Source of the DNA: Burkholderiales bacterium
Lineage (GTDB): Bacteria; Pseudomonadota; Gammaproteobacteria; Burkholderiales; Burkholderiaceae_C
Assembly: GCA_016191525.1 (NCBI GenBank)
Contig: JACPOK010000014.1
Coordinates: 1-64,000, forward strand
Length of the DNA stretch: 64,000 nt
Direction of reading: 5' to 3'
Position numbers and translations under genes: made by a program. The notes below the pieces were generated by a model. It was given only the letters and a program-made list of their open reading frames with translations, had not been told where the DNA came from and searched no databases. Positions 26,472 through 33,790 of this stretch are shown one piece after another. Numbering within the stretch: the stretch's first letter is position 1; every line of letters starts with the position of its first letter.

Positions 26472-26807
26472 ATGATTGCTATTACTTTCATAGCTGCCCA
26501 CGCACAGCTGGAGCGCACTGCAGCCACTTTTTCCTCTGAAACGGGTGGCAGCCTGATGGAGGCGGCCATAGCTGCCAACGTGTCCGGCATCGAGGCCGAT
26601 TGCGGCGGCCTCATGACCTGCGGCACCTGCCATGTCTACGTTCGCGAGCCTTGGGCCAGCCGGCTGCCGGCGCCCGAACCGGACGAGGCGGCGATGCTTG
26701 AATTCACCGCCTCGCCGCGCCAGCCCAACAGCCGCCTGAGCTGCCAGCTGGTGCTGACGGATGCGATGGATGGGTTGACGGTGGATTTGCCGGAGAACCA
26801 GCACTAG
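26472..26807 (+). CDS. Plant/adrenodoxin-type [2Fe-2S] ferredoxin
   Basis: 111 residues from the ATG at 26472, 2 bp past the GS-like stop. Cluster ligands appear as EADCGGLMTCGTCHVYV and, further on, SRLSCQL: C-x5-C-x2-C-xn-C, the adrenodoxin/putidaredoxin pattern. MEAAIAANVSGIEADCGG and LPENQH-like ends fit the family. It should carry electrons to the Rieske oxygenase encoded two genes upstream; no reductase is encoded nearby. Residues about 5 to 24 are encoded by a copy of the 57-bp dispersed repeat, yet the ITFIAAHAQLERT strand pattern still fits a ferredoxin N-terminus. Confidence 0.88.
   Translation: MIAITFIAAHAQLERTAATFSSETGGSLMEAAIAANVSGIEADCGGLMTCGTCHVYVREPWASRLPAPEPDEAAMLEFTASPRQPNSRLSCQLVLTDAMDGLTVDLPENQH
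26486..26542 (+). repeat. 57-bp dispersed repeat, copy inside the ferredoxin gene
   Basis: Begins TTTCATAGCTGCCCACGC and ends TCCTCTGAAAC. Against the copy at 62151 it aligns without gaps at 41 of 57 positions by hand count, including ATAGCTGCCCACGC and CTCTGAAAC. It starts 14 nt into the coding sequence. Confidence 0.65.
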
Positions 26808-27079
26808 GGTTTCAGGATCGGCGACCTCGCGTCGCGGCAGGCGGTACCCGGCAGGGCCTCACACTTCGGCGGTCCCCGCTTCGCGGTGACTTCGCCGGGA
26901 TTTCCGGACTGGGACCGGCGTCGCGAAACTCACTGCGGGCCCTGAGGCTCGCAGCGAGTTTCGCGACGGGCCGCAAGAACGGACAAACCCAGGGGAGTCA
27001 GCGCAAAGCGCTGACCGCCTCGCGGATGCGACGCGGTCTGCCTGGCCCCGCCTTTTCCGCGAGGTCTTGCGCCAAGAGA
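26808..27079. repeat. Gap with large inverted repeat and hairpin between convergent ferredoxin and marR genes
   Basis: A 272-bp non-coding spacer. At 26919-26937 and 26950-26968 lie 19-bp inverted arms (CGTCGCGAAACTCACTGCG and its complement with one mismatch) around a 12-nt loop. At 26997-27015 GTCAGCGC-AAA-GCGCTGAC is a perfect hairpin. The sequence resembles intergenic elements seen in comamonads and could end transcription from both sides, although neither hairpin has a T tract. I see no gene in it. Confidence 0.6.
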
Positions 27080-27520
27080 TCAGCCGCCGGCTTCGTGGCC
27101 GGTGACCAGCTTGCCCAGCAGCGCCACCAGCTGCTCGCGTTCCCCCGAATCCAGCGGCCCCACGATGCGCGCCTGCGCCTTGCTGACGGCGCGCTTCATC
27201 TGCTGGGCGGCTTCTTCGCCCGACGGAGTGACCCACAGCAGCTTGCGCCGGCGGTCGCGCGCATCGGCCTCGCGCCGCACCCAGCCCTTGGATTCCAGCC
27301 TGCCGATCACGGAACCAAATGTGGCCGCGTCGAAGGCGACCCGGCCGGCCAGCGTGACCTGGTCCTCGCCCGGGTCTTCGATCAGCGCGTTCAGGATGGC
27401 GAACTGGACGGGCGTCACGTCGAAAGCGCCGGTCTCCTCCATGAAGATCGCCACCGCCAGCTGGTGCGCGCGCCGGATGAGGTGCCCGGGCGCGTGCTGG
27501 AAATCGAAGCTCTTGGGCAT
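27080..27520 (-). CDS. MarR-family transcriptional regulator
   Basis: 146 residues from the ATG at 27520. Winged-helix MarR pattern: LIRRAHQLAVAIFMEETGAFDVTPVQFAILNAL, then VAFDAATFGSVIGRLESKGWVRREADARDRRRKLLWVTPSG (recognition helix and wing). Divergent from the 3-hydroxybenzoate monooxygenase gene with a 104-bp shared region containing inverted repeats. MarR proteins in this setting usually repress the catabolic operon until an aromatic acid binds. Probable repressor of the operon at 27625-34843; ligand inferred to be 3-hydroxybenzoate, gentisate or a relative. Confidence 0.88.
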   Translation of the reverse strand: MPKSFDFQHAPGHLIRRAHQLAVAIFMEETGAFDVTPVQFAILNALIEDPGEDQVTLAGRVAFDAATFGSVIGRLESKGWVRREADARDRRRKLLWVTPSGEEAAQQMKRAVSKAQARIVGPLDSGEREQLVALLGKLVTGHEAGG

Positions 27521-27567
27521 TCGGCGAGTGTAGCGAGGCCCCGGCCGCATTCGCCCTCTTGTGGCGC

Positions 27568-27599
27568 GGTGAAATAATATGTATGCTTACCAATTCACC
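27568..27599. promoter_or_regulatory. Candidate MarR operator between marR and the gentisate operon
   Basis: GGTGAA (27568-27573) and TTCACC (27594-27599) form a perfect inverted repeat around an AT-rich core that holds the near-palindrome GTATGCTTAC (27581-27590). This is the only AT-rich stretch of the 104-bp divergent region, and it is 25 bp upstream of the monooxygenase ATG. Confidence 0.5.
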
Positions 27600-27624
27600 G
27601 GCCGCATAAAGAGACAAGCCCGCG

Positions 27625-28818
27625 ATGACCCAGCCCCTTCCCATCCTTGTGGCCGGCGGCGGCATTGGCGGGCTGGCGGCGGCGCTGGTGCTGGCGCAGG
27701 ACGGCCACGCCGTCACGGTGCTGGAGCAGTCTTCGGCCTTTGGCGAGATTGGCGCCGGCATCCAGCTCGGCCCCAACATCTTCCGCATGTTCGACTACCT
27801 GGGCATGACCGAGTCCATTAGCCGCGTCGCCTACTTTCCGCCGGGCCTGGGCATGAACGACGTGCGCACCGGCGAGAAGGTGGTGCGCGTGCCGCTGGGC
27901 GAAGTGGCGCGGGCGGCCTACGGTTTCCCCTACGGCGTGATCTACCGCGCCGACCTGCACCAGGTCTTCCTCGACGCCTGCAAGGCGCAGCCGAATGTGA
28001 ATCTGCGCACCGGCGCGAAAGTCGAGTCCTTCACGCAGGATGCCAACGCCGTGCGCGTGCGGCTGGCCGGCGGCGACACGGTCGAAGGCGCGGCGCTGAT
28101 CGGGGCCGACGGCCTGTGGAGCCGCATCCGCGAGGCGGTGGTCGGGGACGGCAAGCCCCGTGTTTCGGGCCACGTCGCCTACCGGGCGGTGCTCAGGCGC
28201 GAGGACGTTCCCGCCCACCTGTGGAGCGACGACGTGCTGCTGTGGGGCGGCGAGAAGACCCACCTGGTGCACTACCCGCTGCGCCGCGGCGAACTGTTCA
28301 ACCTGGTGGCCGTTTTCCACAGCGACAAATACGACGAAGGCTGGAACACCTTCGGCGACACGGCAGAGCTGACCGCGCGCTTTGCCGATGCCGTGCCCCA
28401 GGTGAAGGAACTGCTCGGCAAGATCGAGACCTGGAAGATGTGGGTGCTGTGCGACCGTGAGCCCGTGAAGAACTGGAGCGACGGCCGCGTCACCCTGCTC
28501 GGTGATGCGGCACATCCCATGCTGCAGTACCTGGCGCAAGGCGCTGGGCAGGCGATCGAGGATGCCGTGGTGCTGCGTGAAGCCCTGCGCTTCACGCGCG
28601 GCGACGTGGCCCAGGCCTTCCGGCAATACCAGCAGGCGCGCTACCTGCGCACGGGCAGGGTCCAGCTCACTGCGCGTTTTTATGGAGACATCTACCATGC
28701 CTCAGGCGTGCAGCGCGAGCTGCGCAACCGCATGTTCCAGGGCGGCACCGAATCGGCGGGATTCGCCGGCCTGAAGTGGATGTACGAAGGCATCGACCCC
28801 GGCAAACTTTTCAACTGA
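27625..28818 (+). CDS. 3-hydroxybenzoate 6-monooxygenase
   Basis: 397 residues, as in known 3-hydroxybenzoate 6-hydroxylases. Class A FAD monooxygenase motifs: ILVAGGGIGGLAAALVLAQDGH, GIQLGPNIFRMFDYLG, LIGADGLWSRIREAV and VTLLGDAAHPMLQYLAQGAGQAIEDA. It uses NADH and O2 to convert 3-hydroxybenzoate to gentisate. The pathway is supported by the downstream gentisate dioxygenase and fumarylpyruvate hydrolase. A salicylate hydroxylase reading is possible from motifs alone, but the gene order favours 3-hydroxybenzoate. First gene of a seven-gene operon that ends in a TRAP transporter. Confidence 0.85.
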   Translation: MTQPLPILVAGGGIGGLAAALVLAQDGHAVTVLEQSSAFGEIGAGIQLGPNIFRMFDYLGMTESISRVAYFPPGLGMNDVRTGEKVVRVPLGEVARAAYGFPYGVIYRADLHQVFLDACKAQPNVNLRTGAKVESFTQDANAVRVRLAGGDTVEGAALIGADGLWSRIREAVVGDGKPRVSGHVAYRAVLRREDVPAHLWSDDVLLWGGEKTHLVHYPLRRGELFNLVAVFHSDKYDEGWNTFGDTAELTARFADAVPQVKELLGKIETWKMWVLCDREPVKNWSDGRVTLLGDAAHPMLQYLAQGAGQAIEDAVVLREALRFTRGDVAQAFRQYQQARYLRTGRVQLTARFYGDIYHASGVQRELRNRMFQGGTESAGFAGLKWMYEGIDPGKLFN

Positions 28819-28823
28819 CAAGC

Positions 28824-30167
28824 ATGGCAAGCACCCTCACCGAACCCAGCCGCCAGACCGAGGTCTATGGCGAATACGACGTGGTCGTGCTCGGCGGCGG
28901 CCCGGCGGGCATTGCCGCCGCCGTCGCGGCGGCGCGCTCGGGCCGTTCCACCCTGCTGATCGAACGCTACGGCTTCCTGGGGGGCATGGGCACCGCCGCG
29001 GGCGTAACCAACTTTTGCGGCCTGCATGCCAACGTTCATGGCGACATCCGCCAGGTGGTGCACGGCGTGGCCGACGACCTGCTCTCGCGCATCGCCGCGC
29101 TGGGCGGGCTGAACGCGCCGCACAACCTGTTCGGCAAGACGGTGGCACAGGCCTATGACACAGCCGCCTACAAAATCGCTGCTGATGATCTGCTGCTTTC
29201 GTCCGGCGTAAAGGTGCTGTTCCACGCGCTGGCCGCCGGCGTCGTGATGCGGTCACCGCGCCAGGTGCAGGCGCTGCTGGTGGAAACCAAGTCCGGCCGC
29301 CGTGCCGTGGTGGGCCGCGCGTTCATTGATTGCTCGGGCGACGGCGACCTGGCGGCCTGGGCCGGCGCAGCCTACGAAAAAGGCGACGGGCACGGCAACA
29401 TGCTCTACCCCTCCACCATGTTCCGCATCAACGGCATCGACCCTGAGCGCGCGGGCAAGGCCTGGGAAACCATCCCGGCGCTGATGCTGAAGGCCGAGGC
29501 CGAGGGCCGGTACACCTTCCCGCGCAAGACGCCCATCGTGCGGCCGCAAAAGAGCGGCATCGAATGGCGCGTCAACCTCACCCAGCTGGCCAACGCGCAG
29601 GGCAACGCCATGGACGGCACCGACGCCGACGAGCTGAGCGACGCCGAGGCGCTGGGCCGCCGCCAGATCGCCAGCGTGGCGGGCTTCCTGCGCGAGGTGC
29701 CGGGCTTCGAAAAATCGTACATCGTGGACATCGCGCCGCAGGTGGGCATCCGCGAAACGCGCCGCGTGCAGGGCCTGTATATGCTGACCGAAGCCGACGT
29801 GCTGGAATGCGCCAGCTTTGCCGACACCATCGGCGTCAACGGCTGGCCGCTGGAGCTGCACCTGAAGGGCGACGTGGAATTCCGCTGGCCGAAGATTCCC
29901 GAGAGCCGCGGCTTCAACCACCTGCCCTACCGGATGACCGTGCCGCCGGCGCTGGACAACCTCTGGGTCGCGGGCCGGTGCGCTTCGATGACCCATGAGG
30001 CGCAATCGGCGGCGCGGGTGACGGGCGCCTGCTTTGTCATGGGCCAGGCAGCCGGCACCGCCGCCCATCTGTCGCTGGCGGCCGGCTGCAACGCCGCAGA
30101 CGTAGAGGTGCCGGCCCTGCAATCCCGCCTTGAAAGCGACGGCGCATACCTGGGCCTGGCCTGGTAG
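28824..30167 (+). CDS. FAD-dependent oxidoreductase of the FAD_oxidored type
   Basis: 447 residues from the ATG at 28824, 5 bp after the monooxygenase stop. DVVVLGGGPAGIAAAVAAARSG (FAD/NAD-binding), then LLIERYGFLGGMGTAAGVTNFCG, AFIDCSGDGDLAAWAGA, and near the end LDNLWVAGRCASMTHEAQSAARVTG. These are hallmarks of a large family of poorly characterised flavoproteins. No such enzyme is required by the known 3-hydroxybenzoate to fumarate route, so it may feed another substrate into the pathway or act on a side product. Position between the hydroxylase and the ring-cleavage gene is notable. Confidence 0.8.
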   Translation: MASTLTEPSRQTEVYGEYDVVVLGGGPAGIAAAVAAARSGRSTLLIERYGFLGGMGTAAGVTNFCGLHANVHGDIRQVVHGVADDLLSRIAALGGLNAPHNLFGKTVAQAYDTAAYKIAADDLLLSSGVKVLFHALAAGVVMRSPRQVQALLVETKSGRRAVVGRAFIDCSGDGDLAAWAGAAYEKGDGHGNMLYPSTMFRINGIDPERAGKAWETIPALMLKAEAEGRYTFPRKTPIVRPQKSGIEWRVNLTQLANAQGNAMDGTDADELSDAEALGRRQIASVAGFLREVPGFEKSYIVDIAPQVGIRETRRVQGLYMLTEADVLECASFADTIGVNGWPLELHLKGDVEFRWPKIPESRGFNHLPYRMTVPPALDNLWVAGRCASMTHEAQSAARVTGACFVMGQAAGTAAHLSLAAGCNAADVEVPALQSRLESDGAYLGLAW

Positions 30168-30180
30168 AAGGAAACGAAAC

Positions 30181-31236
30181 ATGAATGCACCCCACCCCAC
30201 GGCGCTCGCGCGCCAGCAGTTGTACAGCGACATGGCGCCCCTGAACCTGACCCCGCTGTGGGAAGTGCTGCATGCCCTGGTGCCGCCACAGCCCGCGTCC
30301 CCGTGCCATGCGGCGCTATGGAAATATGAGCAGGTGCGGCCCTTCCTGATGCGCGCGGGGCAGGCTATCACGGCCGAGGAAGCGGTGCGCCGCGTGCTGA
30401 TCCTGGAGAACCCGGCGCTGCGCGGCCAGTCGGCCATCACCCAGTCGCTGTATGCGGGCCTGCAGCTGATCCTGCCCGGCGAGGTGGCGCCGAGCCACCG
30501 CCATACGCAGAGCGCGCTGCGCTTCATCGTCGAAGGCTCCGGCGCCTATACCGCGGTGGACGGCGAGCGCACCACCATGCGCCCGGGCGACTTCATAATC
30601 ACGCCCAGCTGGACCTGGCACGACCATGGCAACGAAGCCGCCGAGCCGGTGGTGTGGCTGGATGGGCTGGACATCCCGACCATTCGCTTCTTCGACGCCG
30701 GCTTTGCCCAGAACGACACCAGCAAGTCGCAGGCGGTGTCGCGCCCCGAGGGCACCAGCCTTGCGCGCTACGGCCACAACATGGCGCCGGTGCGGCACGA
30801 TGCGCCCTTCGGCGCGACCTCGCCGATCTTCAGCTACCCCTATGAGCGCAGCCGCGATGCGCTGGACCGCCTGGAACGCGACGCACCGGTGGACCGCTGG
30901 GACGGCGTGAAGCTGCGCTACCTGAACCCCCTGACCGGCGGCGCGCCGATGCCCACCATGGCCACCTTCATGCAGAAACTGCCAGCCGGGTTCGCTGGCC
31001 AGCCGTGGCGCCAGACCGACGGCGCCGTGTTCAGCGTGGTGGAAGGGCATGGCGAGATCGAGGTGGAAGGCGCGGGCGCGAAAAACACTTTTTCATTCGG
31101 GCCGCGCGATCATTTCGTCGTGCCGTCATGGCACACTGCGCGCTTCAAGTCGGCCCCCGGCTGCGTGCTGTTCAGTTTTTCAGACCGCCCCGTGCACCAG
31201 GCGCTGGGCATCCACCGAGAAGAAAGGTTGTCATGA
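30181..31236 (+). CDS. Gentisate 1,2-dioxygenase
   Basis: 351 residues, bicupin. The first cupin carries the iron ligands in PSHRHTQSALRFIVEGSGAY and TPSWTWHDHGN; the second cupin is less conserved (FSVVEGHGEIEVEG, FVVPSWHTARF). WLDGLDIPTIRFFDAGF and YPYERSRDAL are typical of gentisate dioxygenases. It opens the ring of gentisate between C1 and C2 to give maleylpyruvate. The ATG at 30181 follows GAAACGAAAC; a frame extending to 30130 is not conserved. Its stop overlaps the next gene (ATGA). Confidence 0.92.
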   Translation: MNAPHPTALARQQLYSDMAPLNLTPLWEVLHALVPPQPASPCHAALWKYEQVRPFLMRAGQAITAEEAVRRVLILENPALRGQSAITQSLYAGLQLILPGEVAPSHRHTQSALRFIVEGSGAYTAVDGERTTMRPGDFIITPSWTWHDHGNEAAEPVVWLDGLDIPTIRFFDAGFAQNDTSKSQAVSRPEGTSLARYGHNMAPVRHDAPFGATSPIFSYPYERSRDALDRLERDAPVDRWDGVKLRYLNPLTGGAPMPTMATFMQKLPAGFAGQPWRQTDGAVFSVVEGHGEIEVEGAGAKNTFSFGPRDHFVVPSWHTARFKSAPGCVLFSFSDRPVHQALGIHREERLS

Positions 31237-31928
31237 GCTACGTTTTCACCCCCGTCCCGGTGCCCTCGGTGCCCGTGGTCGGCAAGACAGAGCGGTTCCC
31301 CATCCACCGCATTTATTGCGTGGGCCGCAACTACGAAGAGCACGCCAAGGAAATGGGCTTCACCGGGCGCGAGCCGCCGTTCTTCTTCATCAAGCCGGCG
31401 ACGACAGCCGTGGTGGTGGACGCCGGAACAACCGGCACCATGGCCTACCCCACGCTCACCAGCAACCTGCACCACGAGATCGAGCTGGTGGTGGCCATCG
31501 GCACCGGCGGGCGCAATATCAAGGCCGCCGACGCCGACAAGCACATCTACGGCTACGCCGTGGGCCTGGACATGACGCGCCGCGACCTGCAGGGCGAGAT
31601 GAAGAAACAGGGCCGCCCCTGGTGCATCGGCAAGGCGTTCGAACAGTCAGCGCCCATCGGCCCCATCGTTCGCAAGGAAGAAGCGGGCGACGTCACCAAG
31701 GCCGAAATCTGGCTCAAGGTCAACGGCCAGGACCGCCAGCGCAGCAACGTGTCCAAGCTGATCTGGAACATCGGCGAGACCATCGAGCACCTGTCTGCCG
31801 CCTGGGACCTGCAGCCCGGCGACCTGATCTACAGCGGAACGCCCGAGGGCGTGGCGGCGGTGGTGGCGGGCGACACGCTGGAATGCGGCGTCGCCGGGCT
31901 GCCCACGCTCACCGTGAAGATCGCTTGA
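31233..31928 (+). CDS. Fumarylpyruvate hydrolase (fumarylacetoacetate hydrolase family)
   Basis: 231 residues, the short form of the FAH fold. RIYCVGRNYEEHAKEMGF, PFFFIKPATT, HHEIELVVAIG (metal Glu), YGYAVGLDMTRRDLQ and DLIYSGTPEGVAAV are family signatures. It hydrolyses fumarylpyruvate to fumarate and pyruvate, after glutathione-dependent isomerisation of maleylpyruvate by MaiA encoded at 20912-21553. The start overlaps the dioxygenase stop, and its own stop overlaps the TTG of the next gene, so three genes are chained. Confidence 0.9.
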   Translation: MSYVFTPVPVPSVPVVGKTERFPIHRIYCVGRNYEEHAKEMGFTGREPPFFFIKPATTAVVVDAGTTGTMAYPTLTSNLHHEIELVVAIGTGGRNIKAADADKHIYGYAVGLDMTRRDLQGEMKKQGRPWCIGKAFEQSAPIGPIVRKEEAGDVTKAEIWLKVNGQDRQRSNVSKLIWNIGETIEHLSAAWDLQPGDLIYSGTPEGVAAVVAGDTLECGVAGLPTLTVKIA

Positions 31929-32407
31929 AGGCACTTGAATCCCTGGCCCGTTTCAGCGCGGTGCTGGCCGGTGTCCTGTTGACGTTCATCACGCTGATGA
32001 CGTGCGCCAGCCTGATCGGGCGCAACACGGTGGGTACTACGCTGGTGGGCGACTTCGAACTCACCGGCGTTGCTACCGGCGCGGCCATCGCCCTGTTCAT
32101 GCCCTGGTGCCAGTGCCGGCGCGGCAACATCATCGTGGACTTCTTCACCGCCAAAGCCAGCGGGCGCACCATTGACCTGCTGGACCGCTTCGGCGCCCTG
32201 CTGCTGGCGCTGACCTTCGCGCTGCTGGCCTGGCGCACCACGCTGGGCGCGCTCAATTCCTTCAACACGCACTCCGAAACCCAGATCATCGGCTACCCGG
32301 AATGGACGGTGTACGCGATCATGGTTCCGCCTTTCGTGCTGACCACGGTCATCGCGCTGTACCAGATGCTGTTCGGCTTTGCCGACGCGCCGGAGGCCCA
32401 CGCATGA
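31925..32407 (+). CDS. TRAP transporter small permease (DctQ type)
   Basis: 160 residues from a TTG at 31925 that overlaps the preceding stop (TTGA). Four hydrophobic segments: LARFSAVLAGVLLTFITLMTC, LVGDFELTGVATGAAIALFMPW, FGALLLALTFALLAW and VYAIMVPPFVLTTVIALYQMLF. FMPWCQCRRGNIIVDFF fits the DctQ signature. It pairs with the large permease encoded next. The rare TTG start suggests strong translational coupling to the hydrolase gene. Confidence 0.85.
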   Translation: MKALESLARFSAVLAGVLLTFITLMTCASLIGRNTVGTTLVGDFELTGVATGAAIALFMPWCQCRRGNIIVDFFTAKASGRTIDLLDRFGALLLALTFALLAWRTTLGALNSFNTHSETQIIGYPEWTVYAIMVPPFVLTTVIALYQMLFGFADAPEAHA

Positions 32408-33723
32408 ATTCGCTGACGCTGACCCTGATGATCTTCGGGATCATGCTGGGGCTGATGGCCATCCGCGTGCCCATTTCAGTAGCCATGTTCGCCGCCGGCG
32501 CCATCGGTTATGTGACGCAGACGGGCTGGGGCCCGTTTTCCAATTTCCTGAACAACCAGGCTTTCGCGCGATTCGCCAGCTACGACCTGTCGGTGATACC
32601 CCTGTTCATCCTGATGGGGCATTTCGCCACGCAGGGCGGCATCAGCAAGGCGCTGTTCAAGTTTGCCGCGGCCGTGATGGGCCGCTTCAAGGGCGGGCTG
32701 GCCATGGCGGCCGTGCTGGCCTGCGCGGCGTTTGGCGCGATCTGCGGTTCTTCGGTGGCCACGGCGGCCACCATCACCTCGGTCGCCCTGCCGGAAATGA
32801 AGCGCCACGGCTACTCGGGCCGGCTGGCGACGGGCACGCTGGCCGCCGCCGGCACGCTGGGCATCCTGATCCCGCCTTCGGTGCCGCTGGTGATCTACGC
32901 CATCCTGACCGAGCAGAACATCGCCAAGCTGTTCGCCGCGGCCATGATCCCCGGCATCATCGCCATGTTCGGTTACATGGTCGCCATTGCCATCTACGTG
33001 CGGGTCGTCCCCGGCCATGCACCGGAAGTGGACAAGGACACATCGCGCCTGACGATGGAGGCGCTGTCGGGCATCGCCCCCATCGTGATCATCTTCCTGG
33101 TGGTGTTCGGTGGCATCTATGGCGGGCTGTTCACGCCGACCGAGGGGGCGGGGGTCGGCGCTGCGTCCACCTTCGTGGCGGCGCTGATCAAGCGGGAGAT
33201 CACCTGGGAGAAGTTCAAGCAGAGCTTTTATTCCACGGCCGAGAGCTCCGCGATGATTTTCCTCATCTTCATCGGCGCGGATTTGATGAATTCGGCGCTG
33301 GCACTGACCCAGGTGCCCAACCAGCTGGCCTCGCTGGTCGGCGGCTGGGGGCTTTCCCCCCTTATGGTGGTGTCGGCCATCCTGGTTTTCTACGTGATCC
33401 TGGGCGCGGTGATGGACGAACTGTCAATGATCCTGCTGACCATCCCGATCTTCTTCCCGATGGTGATCGGGCTGGACTTCGGCATGCCCAAGGAATCGGT
33501 GGCGATCTGGTTCGGCATTATGGTGCTGATGGTGGTGGAGTTCGGCCTGCTGGCTCCGCCGGTAGGCCTAAACGTCTACGTGGTGAACGGCATGGCCAAG
33601 GACGTGCCCATCGCCGAGAGTTACCGCGGCGTGATGCCTTTCCTGATCAGCGACACCATCCGTACGCTGCTGCTGCTGTTCTTCCCGGGCATCTCGCTGT
33701 GGCTGGTGAAGTACGTCGGTTGA
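32404..33723 (+). CDS. TRAP transporter large permease (DctM type)
   Basis: 439 residues, all membrane, with about twelve helices. FGAICGSSVATAATITSVALPEMKRHGYSGRLATGTLAAAGTLGILIPPSVPLVIYA is cut here to its key parts CGSSVATAATI and LGILIPPSVPLVIYA; both are DctM hallmarks, as is FGLLAPPVGLNVYVV near the end. It conducts Na+-driven import of a carboxylate delivered by the binding protein. The ATG overlaps the small permease stop. With the gentisate enzymes upstream, an aromatic acid such as 3-hydroxybenzoate is the expected cargo. Confidence 0.92.
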   Translation: MNSLTLTLMIFGIMLGLMAIRVPISVAMFAAGAIGYVTQTGWGPFSNFLNNQAFARFASYDLSVIPLFILMGHFATQGGISKALFKFAAAVMGRFKGGLAMAAVLACAAFGAICGSSVATAATITSVALPEMKRHGYSGRLATGTLAAAGTLGILIPPSVPLVIYAILTEQNIAKLFAAAMIPGIIAMFGYMVAIAIYVRVVPGHAPEVDKDTSRLTMEALSGIAPIVIIFLVVFGGIYGGLFTPTEGAGVGAASTFVAALIKREITWEKFKQSFYSTAESSAMIFLIFIGADLMNSALALTQVPNQLASLVGGWGLSPLMVVSAILVFYVILGAVMDELSMILLTIPIFFPMVIGLDFGMPKESVAIWFGIMVLMVVEFGLLAPPVGLNVYVVNGMAKDVPIAESYRGVMPFLISDTIRTLLLLFFPGISLWLVKYVG

Positions 33724-33790
33724 GGGAAAGCCCCGAAGGCGCGCGCCGCCCGGCTGCGTTAACTTAGAACATTACCCAACGGAGAGCTCC

